A stretch of 64,000 nt of DNA, taken from Hoplostethus atlanticus. Lineage: Eukaryota > Chordata > Actinopteri > Trachichthyiformes > Trachichthyidae. The notes beneath the pieces are model-generated. The model ran no database searches, was not told where the DNA came from, and saw only the letters and a list, made by a program, of their open reading frames with translations. The translations under genes were made by a program, and so were the position numbers. Below, one piece after another: positions 1-10,725 of the stretch (position 1 is its first letter; every line of letters starts with the position of its first letter). The stretch lies in NCBI GenBank assembly GCA_034670405.1, contig JAXDDX010000013.1, forward strand, positions 2,911,501 through 2,975,500, given 5' to 3'.

Positions 1-296
1 ACTGGTTCAGACGCTGTAGATTCACCCTCTGGTGTCTGTTTTCTCCGTCCACAGGAAGTGACAAATCAAAACTTGATTTGAAAACTGATTAGCACTTCGT
101 CCAGAGAAAGCTCGACTGGTCTTTTCCTCTCTCGTCCCTTTGGTATGAAGCATCACAGACCGGCCGGGCTGGTAAACATGAGCGTGCTGTGTTTACTGAC
201 GTCACCTTGCAGGATTTTCTGGGTTTTTAAGTTTTCTAAACAGTTACCTCTTGCTGCCACTTGGGGCCGCCAATGTGCAAAGCTGTCTAGTGCAAC
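1..296 (+). mobile_element. MITE copy (TTAA-type family), cut by window edge
   Basis: Matches the 3' part of the complete copy at 21558-21939: a 'gtagattc..ccct' block, a 'cacaggaagtg' block and the right-end core 'cacttggggccgccaa' followed by a 'gtgcaa..gcaac' terminus. The left end is outside the window. A perfect cAMP-response element (TGACGTCA) lies inside at 197-204. Non-coding, with no transposase remnant. Family membership is seen by internal comparison; the superfamily is inferred from the complete copy. Confidence 0.7.
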
Positions 297-1624
297 AGAT
301 ATTCATTAACACAGACTTTATGTCACGTTTCAAACTTCAGAAATGATCGAATGCAAATCGAAATTTTAATTTTTAATAGTTTTTTAATTGAGCAGTCTAA
401 TGAGGATTTGTTGTGACAAACGCTTAACTTTGAGCCTCCAAATCAACCTTGGTATTATTATTAGTCGTGTTTTAATGTGAGCTGTGATACTGGTGGGGTC
501 TTTTCATGACCAGTCGGATAATGGTGGATCTTTATTGTATGCTAACAGTGGACACTTAAAATTAATTGAACACAGCACAGACGCCATCTTCTCTACATTT
601 CCTCTAAAGGATCTTCATCATCTTCACCTCTCCGTCCTGTGTATGCGTGTCTGTCCTCGGTGGAGTTCAGTCTTGCTCCGGCATGCGTCTGACTGAAATT
701 AATTTCCGAGCGCGAGCCGGCATCATCGAGCATTACCTCGCACAGCCAAGACAAGACAGAAAAAGCTGCAGCACTGTGTTGAGCTGGCAATCTAAGTTAT
801 TTTTCCACAGTGACTATTAGGTGGTGAGCCACAAAGTGTCCGTTTTGAATATAGGTCGTCAGGTACGATGAGAACATTTGATGTCAGATCAGGCACAATT
901 CCTGTAAAAGATGAGAAATTCACCAAATGCATCTCTGCTGCACTTATATTACATTTCCAGGCTGTTTGCTAGTAGGAGGGATAGGAAACACAATGCAAAA
1001 GCCCTGGCGGTCAACGAACACTGAGTTAGCCTGTTGTTTTTTTGGTGCATCAACACATTAATTAAGCCAGGACTTAATTGAATTTGAAAATTAGCTTTTT
1101 TGTTCGATTCATAACGGGGAAGAGAGAAAAGTATGATAGAGAGGCTATAGATTATGATGGGCAATGGAATTGAACAGCAAAAATGCAGTGTTGTGTTTGG
1201 ACAGTGAATGGATGGGTGGGTGGAGTACAACAGAGGGATATGTGAAACACTGCTCCCTTTAACCAGACAACCAACTACTCGAGCCATCCAGAAATTGGTG
1301 AAGACCACTGGTTGAAAATGTGCAGAAAAAGGGACCGACCTGAAAACGACCTTTCTTCAGCTTTGACTTTTTCAAACGTTTTGGGCTCTTGGATGGACAG
1401 CGGAGGGTGACGGCCAGCGGTCAGCTAGTCGCTCCGGTTAAAACACCCGTCCTGGATATCCGTCTTATTTCCATTACGTTCCACATTCCTTTTCTTCTCC
1501 GTCTCAAGTGCCTCCTTCTCCAACTCCCAGATTAACACACTTGACACTTGACAGATCCAACTATGAATATATTTGAATACATCTTTGGTCGTAGCACGAT
1601 CGCTCCTACGTGTACCTGTGATTG
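297..1624. other. Non-coding, nothing recognised
   Basis: AT-rich unique sequence. Open frames here (for example 949-1308 on the minus strand) lack any recognisable domain or splice context. No repeat with another copy in the window was seen. Confidence 0.5.
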
Positions 1625-1680
1625 TTTGTGTGTGTTTGCATGTGTGTGTGTGTGTGCGAGTGTGTGCGAGTGTGTGTGTT
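1625..1680. repeat. Interrupted (TG)n microsatellite
   Basis: About 56 bp of TG repeats broken by 'cgag' and 'ttgca' units. It generates false V/C-rich and H/T-rich open frames on both strands. Confidence 0.9.
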
Positions 1681-3257
1681 TATGGACGCGCCTTCTTTTG
1701 TGCGCTGGCATCCGTCAGGACCCAGCTGTGTTGGCGTCTCCTCCATCAGAGGAAAGTTAGCTCTCTGTGAGGTAATTAAAGTGGAAGCATCTGTTCCAGC
1801 GCTGCACATCTCACACCTGAGCTGCTACTAACTCTAGCAGCAACCGGCAGACAAAACACCTTCACCGGGGAAAGGCACAACTTTCAGGCTTCATTGTAGC
1901 CATTGATTTGGCAGCGCAACTGATTTTCAAGATCATGTGTGTGTGTGTTCAGGACTTTCATCTCCTGCCTCCTGATCCAGTCGGGACCATCGCCAATCAC
2001 GTTATTTCAACCGTTATTTGATTTTTTACAACTCAAATCTGGACAGGTCTTGACGTCCTCCTGTAGCGTGAGCTGCTCCACCACTCAAGTGCATCAACTT
2101 CTTCCAATGTTACGTAACTGGTAGCCTGCAAATCTGTGAATGCTCGTCTATGAATGTGTGATGTCATATGTGATATCAAACTTATCAAAAGGTATCAAAC
2201 TTATCAAATGGATTTGTTATTGTGGTAGCAGACGTTACAGCTGCCTAGACACACACACACACACACACACAATTACAGTCAATAACACCTGCAAAGGAAA
2301 AGAGCTCTGCATGCCATTTCAATTCCGGATGGAAAGCAGAGTTGATCACCTCCCACGTCGCTGCCTTTCTCCTGCAAACTCACCTTAACTGGAGATTGTG
2401 TAACTGTAGGGCCCCTGCTATAAACTCAAAGCCTAGTGTGAAAGCTACAGGTCGGCTCTGGCGAAGAGGGGCTGTGTGTGACAGAGTGTGACAGTATGTG
2501 TCTCCGTGTTTGAACTAGGACCCTGTCCTCCCTATCCTTTCCAATCTCGCACACAGCAGTAGACCTATCATGGCGCCGGTTTACTCATCAACTCACCCGT
2601 GGAGCCCCTCGATTTGAGGGGATGCTGCATTAGTTCTGGTTGCTGAAAATACACTAGGAGCCGTGGGGAATGTGCTGTTGTGACAGCCTGGTATATAGAG
2701 CAATTTGTGAGGACGCTGCAGTATATGGTGTAAGTTAGCTCCTCCAGAAATTTGCGAGGCTATTTTCAAAATAGCCGAGTGTTTTTGGTCATAAAATAAA
2801 AAAAGTCACACAAAGCCAGACTTAGGTCCAGGTGGTGTTGGGACTGAGCGGTGCTAGCTGCCCCTACTGGCCCCCTCCATCTTCTTAAGCCTTCATTAGA
2901 TCAGCCATCATCCTTCAGGACTTGAGGCCTCTGCCCTTTGATGTCCACTCACAGGAAATTCAAAGGACGCTTCAAACCCTCTCACCTTTTCACACACGCG
3001 TAACACAGTGGCATTGTCAGAGCCCCGCCGCTCGCCGCTACCATTCAGGTTCCTCCGACGGTCAAGAAGACCCCATCTGTTCTCTGATCAGAAATCAGAG
3101 GCCAAGGTGCCGCGTGTCCTTGGACAGACTCAGCGAATGATTGAGAAAAAATAGGCAAGATCTGACTAGAATGAAGCATTAGAGAGGTTTCATCAGCCGT
3201 CATACCTTCAGGCTGCCATCATTACGAGAGTCCCCCGTGAATAGAGGGAGTCCAATC
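1681..3257. other. Non-coding, minor repeats only
   Basis: Holds a short (AC)11 tract at 2249-2270 and a 16-bp direct duplication around 2178-2209 (two 'tatcaaacttatcaaa' units). Otherwise no gene or recognisable repeat. Confidence 0.55.
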
Positions 3258-3354
3258 CGTGTGTCGATGTGTGTGTGTGTGCATGCACCTGTGTGTGTGT
3301 GTGTGTGTGTGTGCATGCCCTGTGTGTGTGTGCTCGTGTGTGTGTGTGTGTGCG
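3258..3354. repeat. Compound (TG)n microsatellite
   Basis: Several TG blocks separated by 'catgcacc', 'catgccc' and 'ctcg' over about 97 bp; alternating purine-pyrimidine throughout. Confidence 0.9.
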
Positions 3355-3680
3355 CAGTCTCTCCGAGAGCCACTGTACTCTCAAAGGGCTCATTAATTAT
3401 AGTTGGAGTCATTATGGAGATAAGTGTGAGCCAGACTATTGGTGCCGACGATAAGAAGAAGAATTACCTGTTTTGGTCCCTCTGCTTTCTAATCAGCTGC
3501 CTATTAGAGATATCAAGGGACTTCTATTATCACCGCTAAGTTGCTCCATCTCTCTTTTTCTTCCCTTCCTCTGTTTTCGGGCGTTCCTCCATCCTTCGGT
3601 GCATCCTCTCCACCTATCGGTCCATCTCTGAACCAAGCTTTTTTGTCGGTGTGAAGAGGGAGGAAAAAGAGGAAGGATGT

Positions 3681-3684
<4 letters not shown>

Positions 3685-3747
<63 letters not shown>
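3685..3747. repeat. (GA)n microsatellite
   Basis: About 63 bp of uninterrupted GA. All purine on the plus strand, so a possible triplex-forming mirror repeat. Confidence 0.95.
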
Positions 3748-3750
<3 letters not shown>

Positions 3751-3815
3751 GTTGCATTCAAAGGTCTTTTCCCTGACTTATGGATATGGGCCGTGTGTTC
3801 CAGATGTATGTCAGT

Positions 3816-4045
3816 CACACACACACACACACACACACTTGTATTACTATACTTGTGAGGACCTTCATTGACTACATTCATTCCCTAACCTTAACCCTAG
3901 CCTAAACCTAATCCTAAATCTAATCTCAACCATAAACCCAAGCCCTTGAAGAAGTGATAACAACCAAAATGTCCTCACTTTGCAGGATTTTCCTCATCTT
4001 TCTATCCTTGTGAGGACATTTGGTCTTCATAAGCAAATACATGAA
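3816..4045 (+). repeat. Dispersed fish repeat with telomere-like core, seeded by (AC)n
   Basis: An (AC)n tract (3816-3838) leads into 'cttgtgaggacctt', then a degenerate run of CCCTAA-like units (about 3886-3935), then 'cttgtgaggacattt' near 4009. This layout matches a dispersed teleost repeat I recognise from general knowledge, with GTGAGGACC blocks flanking degenerate CTAACC units and adjoining CA microsatellites. The family name was not confirmed. The C-rich units are too degenerate and too few to be a telomere. Confidence 0.6.
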
Positions 4046-4390
4046 CACACTCAGGATTGCTGACACGGTTGTAGTCGTCTCAAATACGATTCAAATGCCA
4101 AAGTGAAGGTGTTGGCTGATTGGTTGAATCTGTCGGGGAGTGGGGAGTCCTTCGCCAGCAGGACTGGACTTGGATTTTTAATAAAATTACCTTGAAATGT
4201 GTCAATTTAAAATGTAGCCTGGTGCAAGAAACACTCAAATGAGGAAGCACGTGTTTAGAGCCTCAACCCAGCCCACATGTCCCAGAGCCTCACACCACCA
4301 CCTCATACCTGTCCATCAGCTCTGAAGCTGACGCGTGCTTGCGCATTTAAAAAGCTACAGGGATCGGTGATATATGTGATGGTGATTGGT
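4046..4390. other. Non-coding, nothing recognised
   Basis: Unique AT-rich sequence with no open frame of note. Confidence 0.5.
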
Positions 4391-4795
4391 TGGACAGGAA
4401 GGATGTGCACGATCACCCAACCCTGTAATCACGCCATTAAAGTGAAATGTGTGAATCCTACTTCAGGGTGGACTTCCCCCTTTTTAATGAAAAATGGCTC
4501 TCTGGACAGTTGCCGGGTAGATGTAGCCGGTCTGGAAAACCCATTTGGTGGAATTGCTCGGTTGGCCCGGTTCTGCTGTGGCTTAATTCCCGTCCTGTGC
4601 TGTGTAAACGCTGATTGACTTGTTTCTGATGTCCCCAGCATATGGCTAATAAAGATTTTAGTGTGGCGGAGCCGCGGGAGCCCCCGAGCTGCCGGCATCA
4701 AAGTGACAGCCTTCAAACAGGCTTTTGTGTTCTCCAGCCAATAGGGCATAGAAACGGCAACACCTGGCGCAAGCCATATGAATATCATTAGCTTA
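4391..4795. promoter_or_regulatory. Candidate conserved non-coding element
   Basis: About 400 bp of complex, microsatellite-free sequence with balanced composition. It contains 'gccattaaagtg', 'cttaattcc', 'ggctaataaag', 'gccaatag' (CCAAT-type) and 'atgaatatcatta'. Open frames crossing it match no protein I know. The appearance resembles vertebrate developmental enhancers, but conservation was not tested. Confidence 0.3.
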
Positions 4796-4838
4796 GTTTG
4801 TTTGTGTGTATGTGTTTATGAGGACGTGTATCTGCTAG

Positions 4839-4966
4839 GGTTCGACCAGTATCAATTTCCGAAGGTGAGTATGATTCCTGTCAGGGTGGAAAAGCCTCAG
4901 AAACAACATTTAGATCACGGGACACTAAAACTCTCCACTGAAACCCAGGTTAATAATAAAAGCTGT

Positions 4967-4969
<3 letters not shown>
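4839..4969 (+). mobile_element. Fragment of CGATA-TIR MITE family
   Basis: Starts with 'agggttcgaccagtatc' and carries the family core 'cagggtggaaaagcctc' followed by 'gggacactaaaactctcc'. The same order is seen at 47704-48015 and 12515-12880. The right half is missing; a TG tract follows directly. Confidence 0.7.

Positions 4970-5003
<34 letters not shown>
4970..5003. repeat. (TG)n microsatellite
   Basis: About 34 bp of uninterrupted TG, adjoining the truncated MITE on its left. Confidence 0.95.
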
Positions 5004-5005
<2 letters not shown>

Positions 5006-5174
5006 GCCCAGACCTTTGCGCCACGTTGCCCAGCGCCACAGATACGATCGATTAGCGTCGGCAGGCCATTGTCAGAAGAGTCGCCGGCGTCCATCTGATA
5101 GACAGACACGCAGCACGCCGCACTTCACAAAAACACACTCAAATGTCAGGGTTCAGCCTCGGTGTGTGAGCGCG

Positions 5175-5176
<2 letters not shown>
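5004..5176. other. Short unique spacer
   Basis: CpG-containing unique sequence between two TG tracts. No gene seen. Confidence 0.5.

Positions 5177-5215
<39 letters not shown>
5177..5215. repeat. (GT)n microsatellite
   Basis: About 39 bp of uninterrupted GT. Confidence 0.95.
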
Positions 5216-5218
<3 letters not shown>

Positions 5219-5297
5219 CAGGAATCAACCGGCTGATCGCAAAGTGCGAAGCAGGGCAGCGGCCTGAACAGGGTGAGAAAACAAGTTATGACTGGCA

Positions 5298-5301
<4 letters not shown>

Positions 5302-5334
<33 letters not shown>

Positions 5335-5524
5335 CGAGAGTGATTGAAACGGGTCTGAATAGGAAGTGTTGTTGTTTGATGGTGTGTGTCTCCAGTGTGC
5401 GGTACCTGTCACTAATCCATCACACCTATTGATCCTGGGAGAGTGAAAGAGCAGTTGGACACAGGAGGCAGAGAGACAGAGAGAGAGAGAGAGAGGGCGA
5501 GTGACACACACACACACACACACA
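5302..5524. repeat. Cluster of (GA)n and (AC)n tracts
   Basis: GA at 5302-5332 and 5479-5496, AC at 5504-5524, with about 145 bp of unique sequence between the GA blocks. The open frame on the minus strand across this cluster is S/L and H/T repeats only. Confidence 0.9.
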
Positions 5525-5668
5525 GGCCTGTCCGTCCTGTTCAGAGGTGCCTTTGTACCGCTCTGTATGCCATTCATCTGTCCACACCTATCGATCCTCT
5601 GCTGAAATATAGGACTGTTTATTCACATTCAAGCCACAACAGCAGGCTGCTGAAAGATATATTGATTT

Positions 5669-5691
5669 TGTGTGTGTGAGTGTGTGTTGTG

Positions 5692-5722
<31 letters not shown>
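5669..5722. repeat. Interrupted (TG)n microsatellite
   Basis: About 54 bp of TG with 'gag' and 'tgg' interruptions, followed by a (TGG)n-like stretch. Confidence 0.9.
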
Positions 5723-5873
5723 GTGGTGGTGGATGGGTGGGTGTTTGGCGTGGGACTGGGAACTGTATATTTTTGGCACGAACACCAGGTCTCTCCTCAC
5801 TCAACGCCAGTGGAATAAGCAGTATATTTTCCATCACTGAAACATTCAATAAATTTTGCCTTTGATTTCCCCC

Positions 5874-5908
5874 GGGGGGGGTGGGGGGGGGGGGGGGGGG
5901 GGGGGGGG
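5874..5908 (+). repeat. Poly-G run, G-quadruplex candidate
   Basis: 35 nt of G broken by a single T at 5882, immediately preceded by CCCC. By established rules for G-quadruplexes this can fold on the plus strand. Runs this long are often assembly- or sequencing-sensitive. Confidence 0.9.
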
Positions 5909-6280
5909 TGTTAAGTTGGACTAGCCAAGATTGCTTTTTTTTGCCAAAATAACTTTTCATAATTTCCCGCATTTAATTTTTTTTGGTAGATTTTCAGTGT
6001 TCATTTATTCCTCTTTGTCGTATCCTATTACTATTTCGCTGCTGCGACGATCCAATTTCCCAGGGATCATTCATCTTGCCAAATTCTGTGGGTGTGAAAA
6101 AAAAAAAATCCAAACAGAAAAAATGTGCAGGGAGACGGAAAACCGAAAGTAGGAGACGTGCTTTGACTGCGGCGGGGGATACGAGAAAAGACAAAGCCGC
6201 GGTAGGTGAGGTGAAGCCAGGCCAGAGGTCAGCGGGTTGATAGACGCCTGCTGTGTTGGGTTAGACCCTCACCATCCCCC
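5909..6280. other. Non-coding, nothing recognised
   Basis: AT-rich then purine-rich unique sequence. Overlapping frames are K/R-rich by composition only. Confidence 0.5.
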
Positions 6281-6311
6281 TCTCTCTCTCTCTCTCTCTC
6301 CCTCTCTCTCC
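6281..6311. repeat. (CT)n microsatellite
   Basis: About 30 bp of CT, ending in further C/T-rich sequence to 6325. Confidence 0.9.
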
Positions 6312-6329
6312 CCCTCGCTCCCCTGTGGG

Positions 6330-6475
6330 TCTTTTGTAAGGTTATTTCCGGCCTGACGGAGCCCCTTGTTTCAGCATGTTGACCTTTAAAAGTGAGTGAT
6401 GGCGGTTCTTATTGTCTGTAAGGCAATAACTGTCTGGACACAGGTAATCTTCACTATGCTCGTGTCAAATCGAGT
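6330..6475. promoter_or_regulatory. Weak candidate non-coding element
   Basis: Complex sequence with a nuclear-receptor-like 'tgttgacctttaaaa' block and 'ggcaataactg'. A 'tttcag' acceptor-like string and 'gtgagtg' donor-like string enclose only 17 nt, which I take as chance. Low-confidence regulatory candidate. Confidence 0.2.
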
Positions 6476-7752
6476 TTCCCACACTCGGCCTGAATGGCTT
6501 TGCTATGCTCACACACACACACACACACACATGCGCGCACACACCTGAAACAGCACAAGAAACACGCTCATACACATTCTTGTGCATTTTCAACAACACA
6601 CACTCACACACACACAGGGTAGAGAGCTATACTCTATAACTATGAGGAGCACTCACAGGCATCGGAGAACCACATGGTGTAAAGGTCAGAAATCTCAACA
6701 CCGGCATGGAAAGGTTAAAGGGAGCGCTGGAATAACCCCTCCCACTCCCACTGTCGTCATCACAGCTGCAGAACCCGTCACGTGATGTTCTCTCCTCGTC
6801 GTACGTGTCACATGACCCGAAGAGACCCTCTCCAGCCCGGCCTTATCATACGTCCTGGGTGATGGGTTTCATCAGATCCAGGTGTAAAGGCATCCAGGAC
6901 GCATTAACAACACAGTTCAAACACATCTCCAGTTCACAGACGACATAAACTAGAAATACACTACCAGCAGACTCAAATCAGACACTTGCACACTCAAGAA
7001 TGGATTGACAGGATACTGGTGGAGGGGGAACAAGTGAGACGAAGTGTTTACTGTCAGATTTTAGAGGATGTAAAGTGAGTGACATGTGCTGCATTTTGAC
7101 GAGGGAAACAGACATGACAGACAAACATTTCATCATGTATACAGAGACAACATCTAAATGGTATCTAGACACAAGCTGGATACGAGTCACCTGTTAACTC
7201 TCCTCAATTTGACCTCCACCTATCTTCTCTTCCTCCTGTTTGTGTCCCTTAAGCATCACCACCGTCGGGGTCATTGAACCCATCTCTCTCCAGCGTAGTA
7301 TAAAACATGCCAGCTTACCGTAACCATCAGCGCCATTTTTTTGCATGCGTGACCCCGGTGCCAATCCAACCCTCTCACCTTAGCAGCGTCTTAGCGCCGC
7401 CACACAAGCCGCCCAGCTCCCTCCTCTCTCTCTCTATTTCGGTCTTTACCTTTCACACCTGCTGGTACGGCTCTTTTTACCTCGCAGTCAAACTTATTTC
7501 ACAGCCGGGCCGCCGACGTGTCATCCTAACCGGAGAGGGAGAGCAAATGTGGCACCCCGTTATAGAGAATCTGGAGAATCTCCGCTCTGACAAAACAATC
7601 TATACGCTCTCCCATCACCTTTCATTTACGTCAAGGCGTCGCTCTCTGTGTGTGTTGAATCACTTTGCCGGCTCTGATCAGTTCTGCTGACTGGATGGCT
7701 GCTGAGTGTACACGGCGTGCCGCTGGCAGTTTGAGAGCGTTTATTTGAAGGA
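6476..7752. other. Non-coding with (AC)n at 6510-6531
   Basis: One AC tract. The rest is unique sequence without domain-like open frames (the 127-codon frame at 7307-7690 has no recognisable motif). Confidence 0.5.
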
Positions 7753-7768
7753 GGGGGGGGGGGGGGGG
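7753..7768 (+). repeat. Poly-G run
   Basis: 16 uninterrupted G residues; G-quadruplex potential. Confidence 0.9.
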
Positions 7769-8461
7769 TGGCCCCGCCTGGTTGATCTTTTTGATCATGT
7801 TGACCGAGGTGCTCAATGTTTTACACAGAATGAAATGTTTATCCGCCATGCATTTGTTGAGGGAATTGTTTTTATTTAGGTATATAGCACATTGATTTAG
7901 TTTTGTCATATTGCTGCTGATTGGTCAGGCGACGCAGCTTAGAGGCAATTGTTTCAAGCTTTATGAAGCAAATATGTTTATTTTTAAGTCAGAGCGATTT
8001 TTTTTTCTCAGTCCGGTTGAATAATGTTGATGCGACGGCCTGCACCAACGTTGAAAACCTGTTACGGCACCTCCATCGTTTTTCAAAATCAGTTCAAAAC
8101 ACTTTCAAAAGCTATTTTAAATCTGATTTTTCCCATGCTATAAGATATTGTGACGATTTTGTGCTTGTTTGGGTGGAACCTGCACTCCATGTAAACACAA
8201 GGGGATGGACTCACCTGCACATAAGCACACCCTTGACTCGGTGCTATCTCGTGGTGTTATTGTGGGTGATGCTGAACTGATTTCAGTATGTGAGGCCGTT
8301 GTTTTTAACCTGCAGCTGTTTAATCCTCCCCCCGTTCACTCTCACCATCGAAGTACGTATTCAGAGGCTTCTCAGTCCTCTTCAGACAGCGCTATGCAGG
8401 CTGAAATTCTTCAGCATAACACAGAGGAGTAGTACGTTTTAACAGTACTTGCTCAACCATG
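7769..8461. other. Non-coding, nothing recognised
   Basis: AT-rich unique sequence directly upstream of a LINE fossil. The LINE may extend leftwards, but I could not recognise endonuclease motifs here. Confidence 0.45.
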
Positions 8462-8830
8462 GTGGATGATATTTCAGCATTTAAAGAAAAAAAAAAAAAG
8501 AAAAAAAGCCCCACAGCTTTACCTTGGCTCAGTGAGCATACTAAAGCCTTAGAGAGAGATTGTAGAGAAGCAGAATGTAAATGGAAGGCCAAGAGACCGC
8601 ACACACTTTACAGTGTGAAGGACCTAATGGTGAAATATCAAAGTGCATATCTAAAAAAAAAAAAAAAGTCATATCGTTCAGTATCATTGACTCCGTTAAG
8701 CCGCCCCCCCTGGTTACAATACTGAAGTCTTCCCAGAGAAATGTGAAGCGTTTTATTTTCTACCCAAACACTAGAATCCAGATCTTCCCTCAACGGACCA
8801 GTGACCTCGACCATGCTGTTATAAACTGAG
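8462..8830 (+). pseudogene. LINE (L2/Rex/CR1-like) ORF2 fossil, endonuclease-RT linker region
   Basis: The plus-strand frame from 8516 reads A-L-P-W-L-S, then an E-C-K-W-K motif and later Y-L-K-K..S-Y. This layout is characteristic of the linker between endonuclease and reverse transcriptase in L2/Rex/CR1-type non-LTR retrotransposons: PW near the start, a basic C-R-x-x-E-x-x-W segment, a K-x-x-Y block. After a frame change near 8668 a second typical block appears (F-S-I-I-D-S-V-K-P-P), then E-K-C-E-A-F near 8735. Two A runs (8487-8499, 8653-8667) interrupt it. Frameshifts and a stop make it dead. No full RT domain (YADD box) was seen. Assigned from remembered family layout, not from alignment. 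Confidence 0.7.
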
Positions 8831-9225
8831 TTAAACCTTCCCCCCCCCCCCTTCATTTCTGTGTGTTCATCATAGGAGGTGCTCTACCTGTACCTTAGGT
8901 GTCTGATGCAGTTGGTCCAAGCATGTTATCAGTCATAAACAGTTGTCTGGACACTGGTACTTTACTTTCCAGTGTCAGACATACCTCAACCTCTAAGAAA
9001 ACCCAGATTTGTTAAAGTAATAATCTGTTACAGTAGTTTCATATAAATGTCTGTTTTGCTACCCTCTATTACAGATTGACATAGCACAATCATGATTAAA
9101 CCTATACGCAGTTCCACTGGGTATGCCTGCGTTTTGTAGAGTGTAATTTTAAATCTAACCATGCAATACATCGCCTGAAAGCGTGAAATCTCACAATTCT
9201 ACATCCGTAAAGCACGTTTTACTAG
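8831..9225. other. Non-coding, nothing recognised
   Basis: Starts with a C10 run, then AT-rich unique sequence up to the LTR target duplication. Confidence 0.5.
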
Positions 9226-9861
9226 CCATCGTTAAATCCCCTTGGTGAAAAAACGGAGACGATAACCAAAGAATTTGAAGGAGTCAGAGTAGAAGTGATT
9301 TATTTTTGGCTCATCGCGATACTGGCAAACATAACAAAAAGGTCCTCAAAATGTGGGGGGGAGGACGGGACAAAGTGGTCGTGCCAAACAAATAGAAATC
9401 AATATAACAAAAGTAGGCCTGGCTAATCCCTACGCCTGAAAACCAAAACACAAACAAAAAGACCTAAGCTGCTTATCGAAAGAGAGAACTTCACCAAAAC
9501 GGATACAGAGGTGTCACCAACCAATAATCCTTGTGTCTCTAGACAAAGGTACCCCAACTCACCTACTGTCCTCAACCTCCCATCACAAACCTTTTCTCTA
9601 GTATTTCTGACAAGTTTGCTCAAACAGGCTAAGAGCAGAAAACAAAGAGGCCCTGAACTCTTAAGTGCTCCTTTTACTGACGGCCCCGAATGATGACAGG
9701 CCAGCCCGAAGTCCGAGGGAACCAATGAGCAGCATGACCGGACTGCACAGGTGAAAACCAATCATGTCGTTAGCACCTGAAGAGAAAACAAGGGAGGGGG
9801 GAGAGAAAGAAAAGCACACACCCCACGGGCACTTTGCCCCTGCCTGGCACGTAACACCATC
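9226..9861 (-). mobile_element. Solo LTR with 5-bp target duplication
   Basis: The LTR body spans 9231-9856 (626 bp) on the minus strand. It begins TGTTAC and ends TTTAAC, flanked by the direct 5-bp duplication CCATC at 9226-9230 and 9857-9861 (plus-strand reading). On the minus strand a polyadenylation signal AATAAA lies at 9304-9299, 68 bp from the LTR end, as expected for U3-R-U5 order. The terminal bases are TG..AC rather than the canonical TG..CA, so one end may be mutated. No gag or pol sequence adjoins, so this fits a solo LTR left by recombination. Superfamily not determined. The minus-strand frame 9661-10056 that runs across it is not a gene. Confidence 0.7.
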
Positions 9862-10559
9862 TTGCAGCAATAACCATCCCCTCTTATGTAACAGCAGTGC
9901 TAACAAAACAGGCAAACTCACAATGGTGAGTGCTGACATCAAGGTAAAATTGGTCTCAAAATGACGGCAGGAGTCCAATGGAGCTAACCGGTATGAGTTT
10001 GTAGTCCCACAAACGTTCCAATGTTGGACAAATTGTCGATAAACGTCCATGTCCAATCATTTTGACAAATCATTTTCTCCAGAGCTCCACCGTTTCTTGC
10101 TTGCCTGTGGCTTGTGAGTAGTCTTTACCTATGGGAGTGTGGTCTCTTTGTGTAGAATATCATCTTTGGAAGAGAATGAGATCAGCCCCATGAGTATCTG
10201 CCCAATCAGTCCCTCAGTATATCCAACCTGCGCCACCTGATGCTGATGACAATAAACATGATCTATGCAGTTTTGATCCGGTACACAGCCAGCTAAAGGG
10301 AGCCAAGTTTATTGCCGACCTACAGGCTTTGTAGCCGATGAAATGACGATTCCAACGATGTATAGTTTGTTATGGTTCCGTGAAAGGGCTGGCTTTGCAG
10401 CTCTGGCCTAACAGAAGTAAACAACTTTAGCTAGCTAGCTTAGGTCGCGCGCGTTATGCTAGCGCTGATATTGACGCACGGGACAGCGGCGCTCCAGGCG
10501 AAACAGGATATATTGTTTTTACTTCTGTTGTACTTTCTACTGTTGTACATTTTAACGTA
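9862..10559. other. Unclassified sequence, perhaps 5' part of a piggyBac-like copy
   Basis: No open frame of note. It lies directly upstream of the transposase fossil and may be its untranslated leader, but no terminal repeat could be recognised. CpGs cluster near 10446-10500. Confidence 0.35.
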
Positions 10560-10725
10560 CAATGCCGAAAGACAAGAAGAAGACCGTTAACTGTGGATGA
10601 GGCATAGGAGGAAATCTGTTGTGCTAGTAAGGAGGCACTTTTGTTTGTGATGAAGACAGCGATGTTAGTAGCATGGACTCCAGTAGAAGAGGTTTATTAA
10701 TGGCCTGGATGCTGTTTTCTATCGG
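10560..10725 (+). pseudogene. piggyBac-like transposase N-terminal fossil
   Basis: A start codon at 10563 is followed by frame-shifted pieces that read, in order, RRPLTVDEA (from about 10579), then FVCDEDSDVSSMDSS (10640-10684) and GLDAVFYR (10702-10724). This follows the typical acidic, serine-rich N-terminus of piggyBac-derived (PGBD-like) transposases: a short basic start, then an E/D/S-rich stretch. A stop in the first frame and several small indels make it non-functional. No DDD catalytic core was found downstream, so the copy is deleted internally or truncated. Assignment is by remembered family style, not by alignment. Confidence 0.5.

Noticed and set aside
3886..3935. CCCTAA-like run suggesting a telomere
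   Set aside because: Units are degenerate, few, and enclosed by a known type of dispersed repeat with unique sequence on both sides.
4841..4853. tRNA box-B-like 'gggttcgacc'
   Set aside because: It is the terminal sequence of the CGATA-TIR MITE family, seen at several loci; no tRNA cloverleaf around it.
6374..6390. 17-nt microexon between 'tttcag' and 'gtgagtg'
   Set aside because: Sites of this quality are expected by chance; nothing supports coding or splicing.
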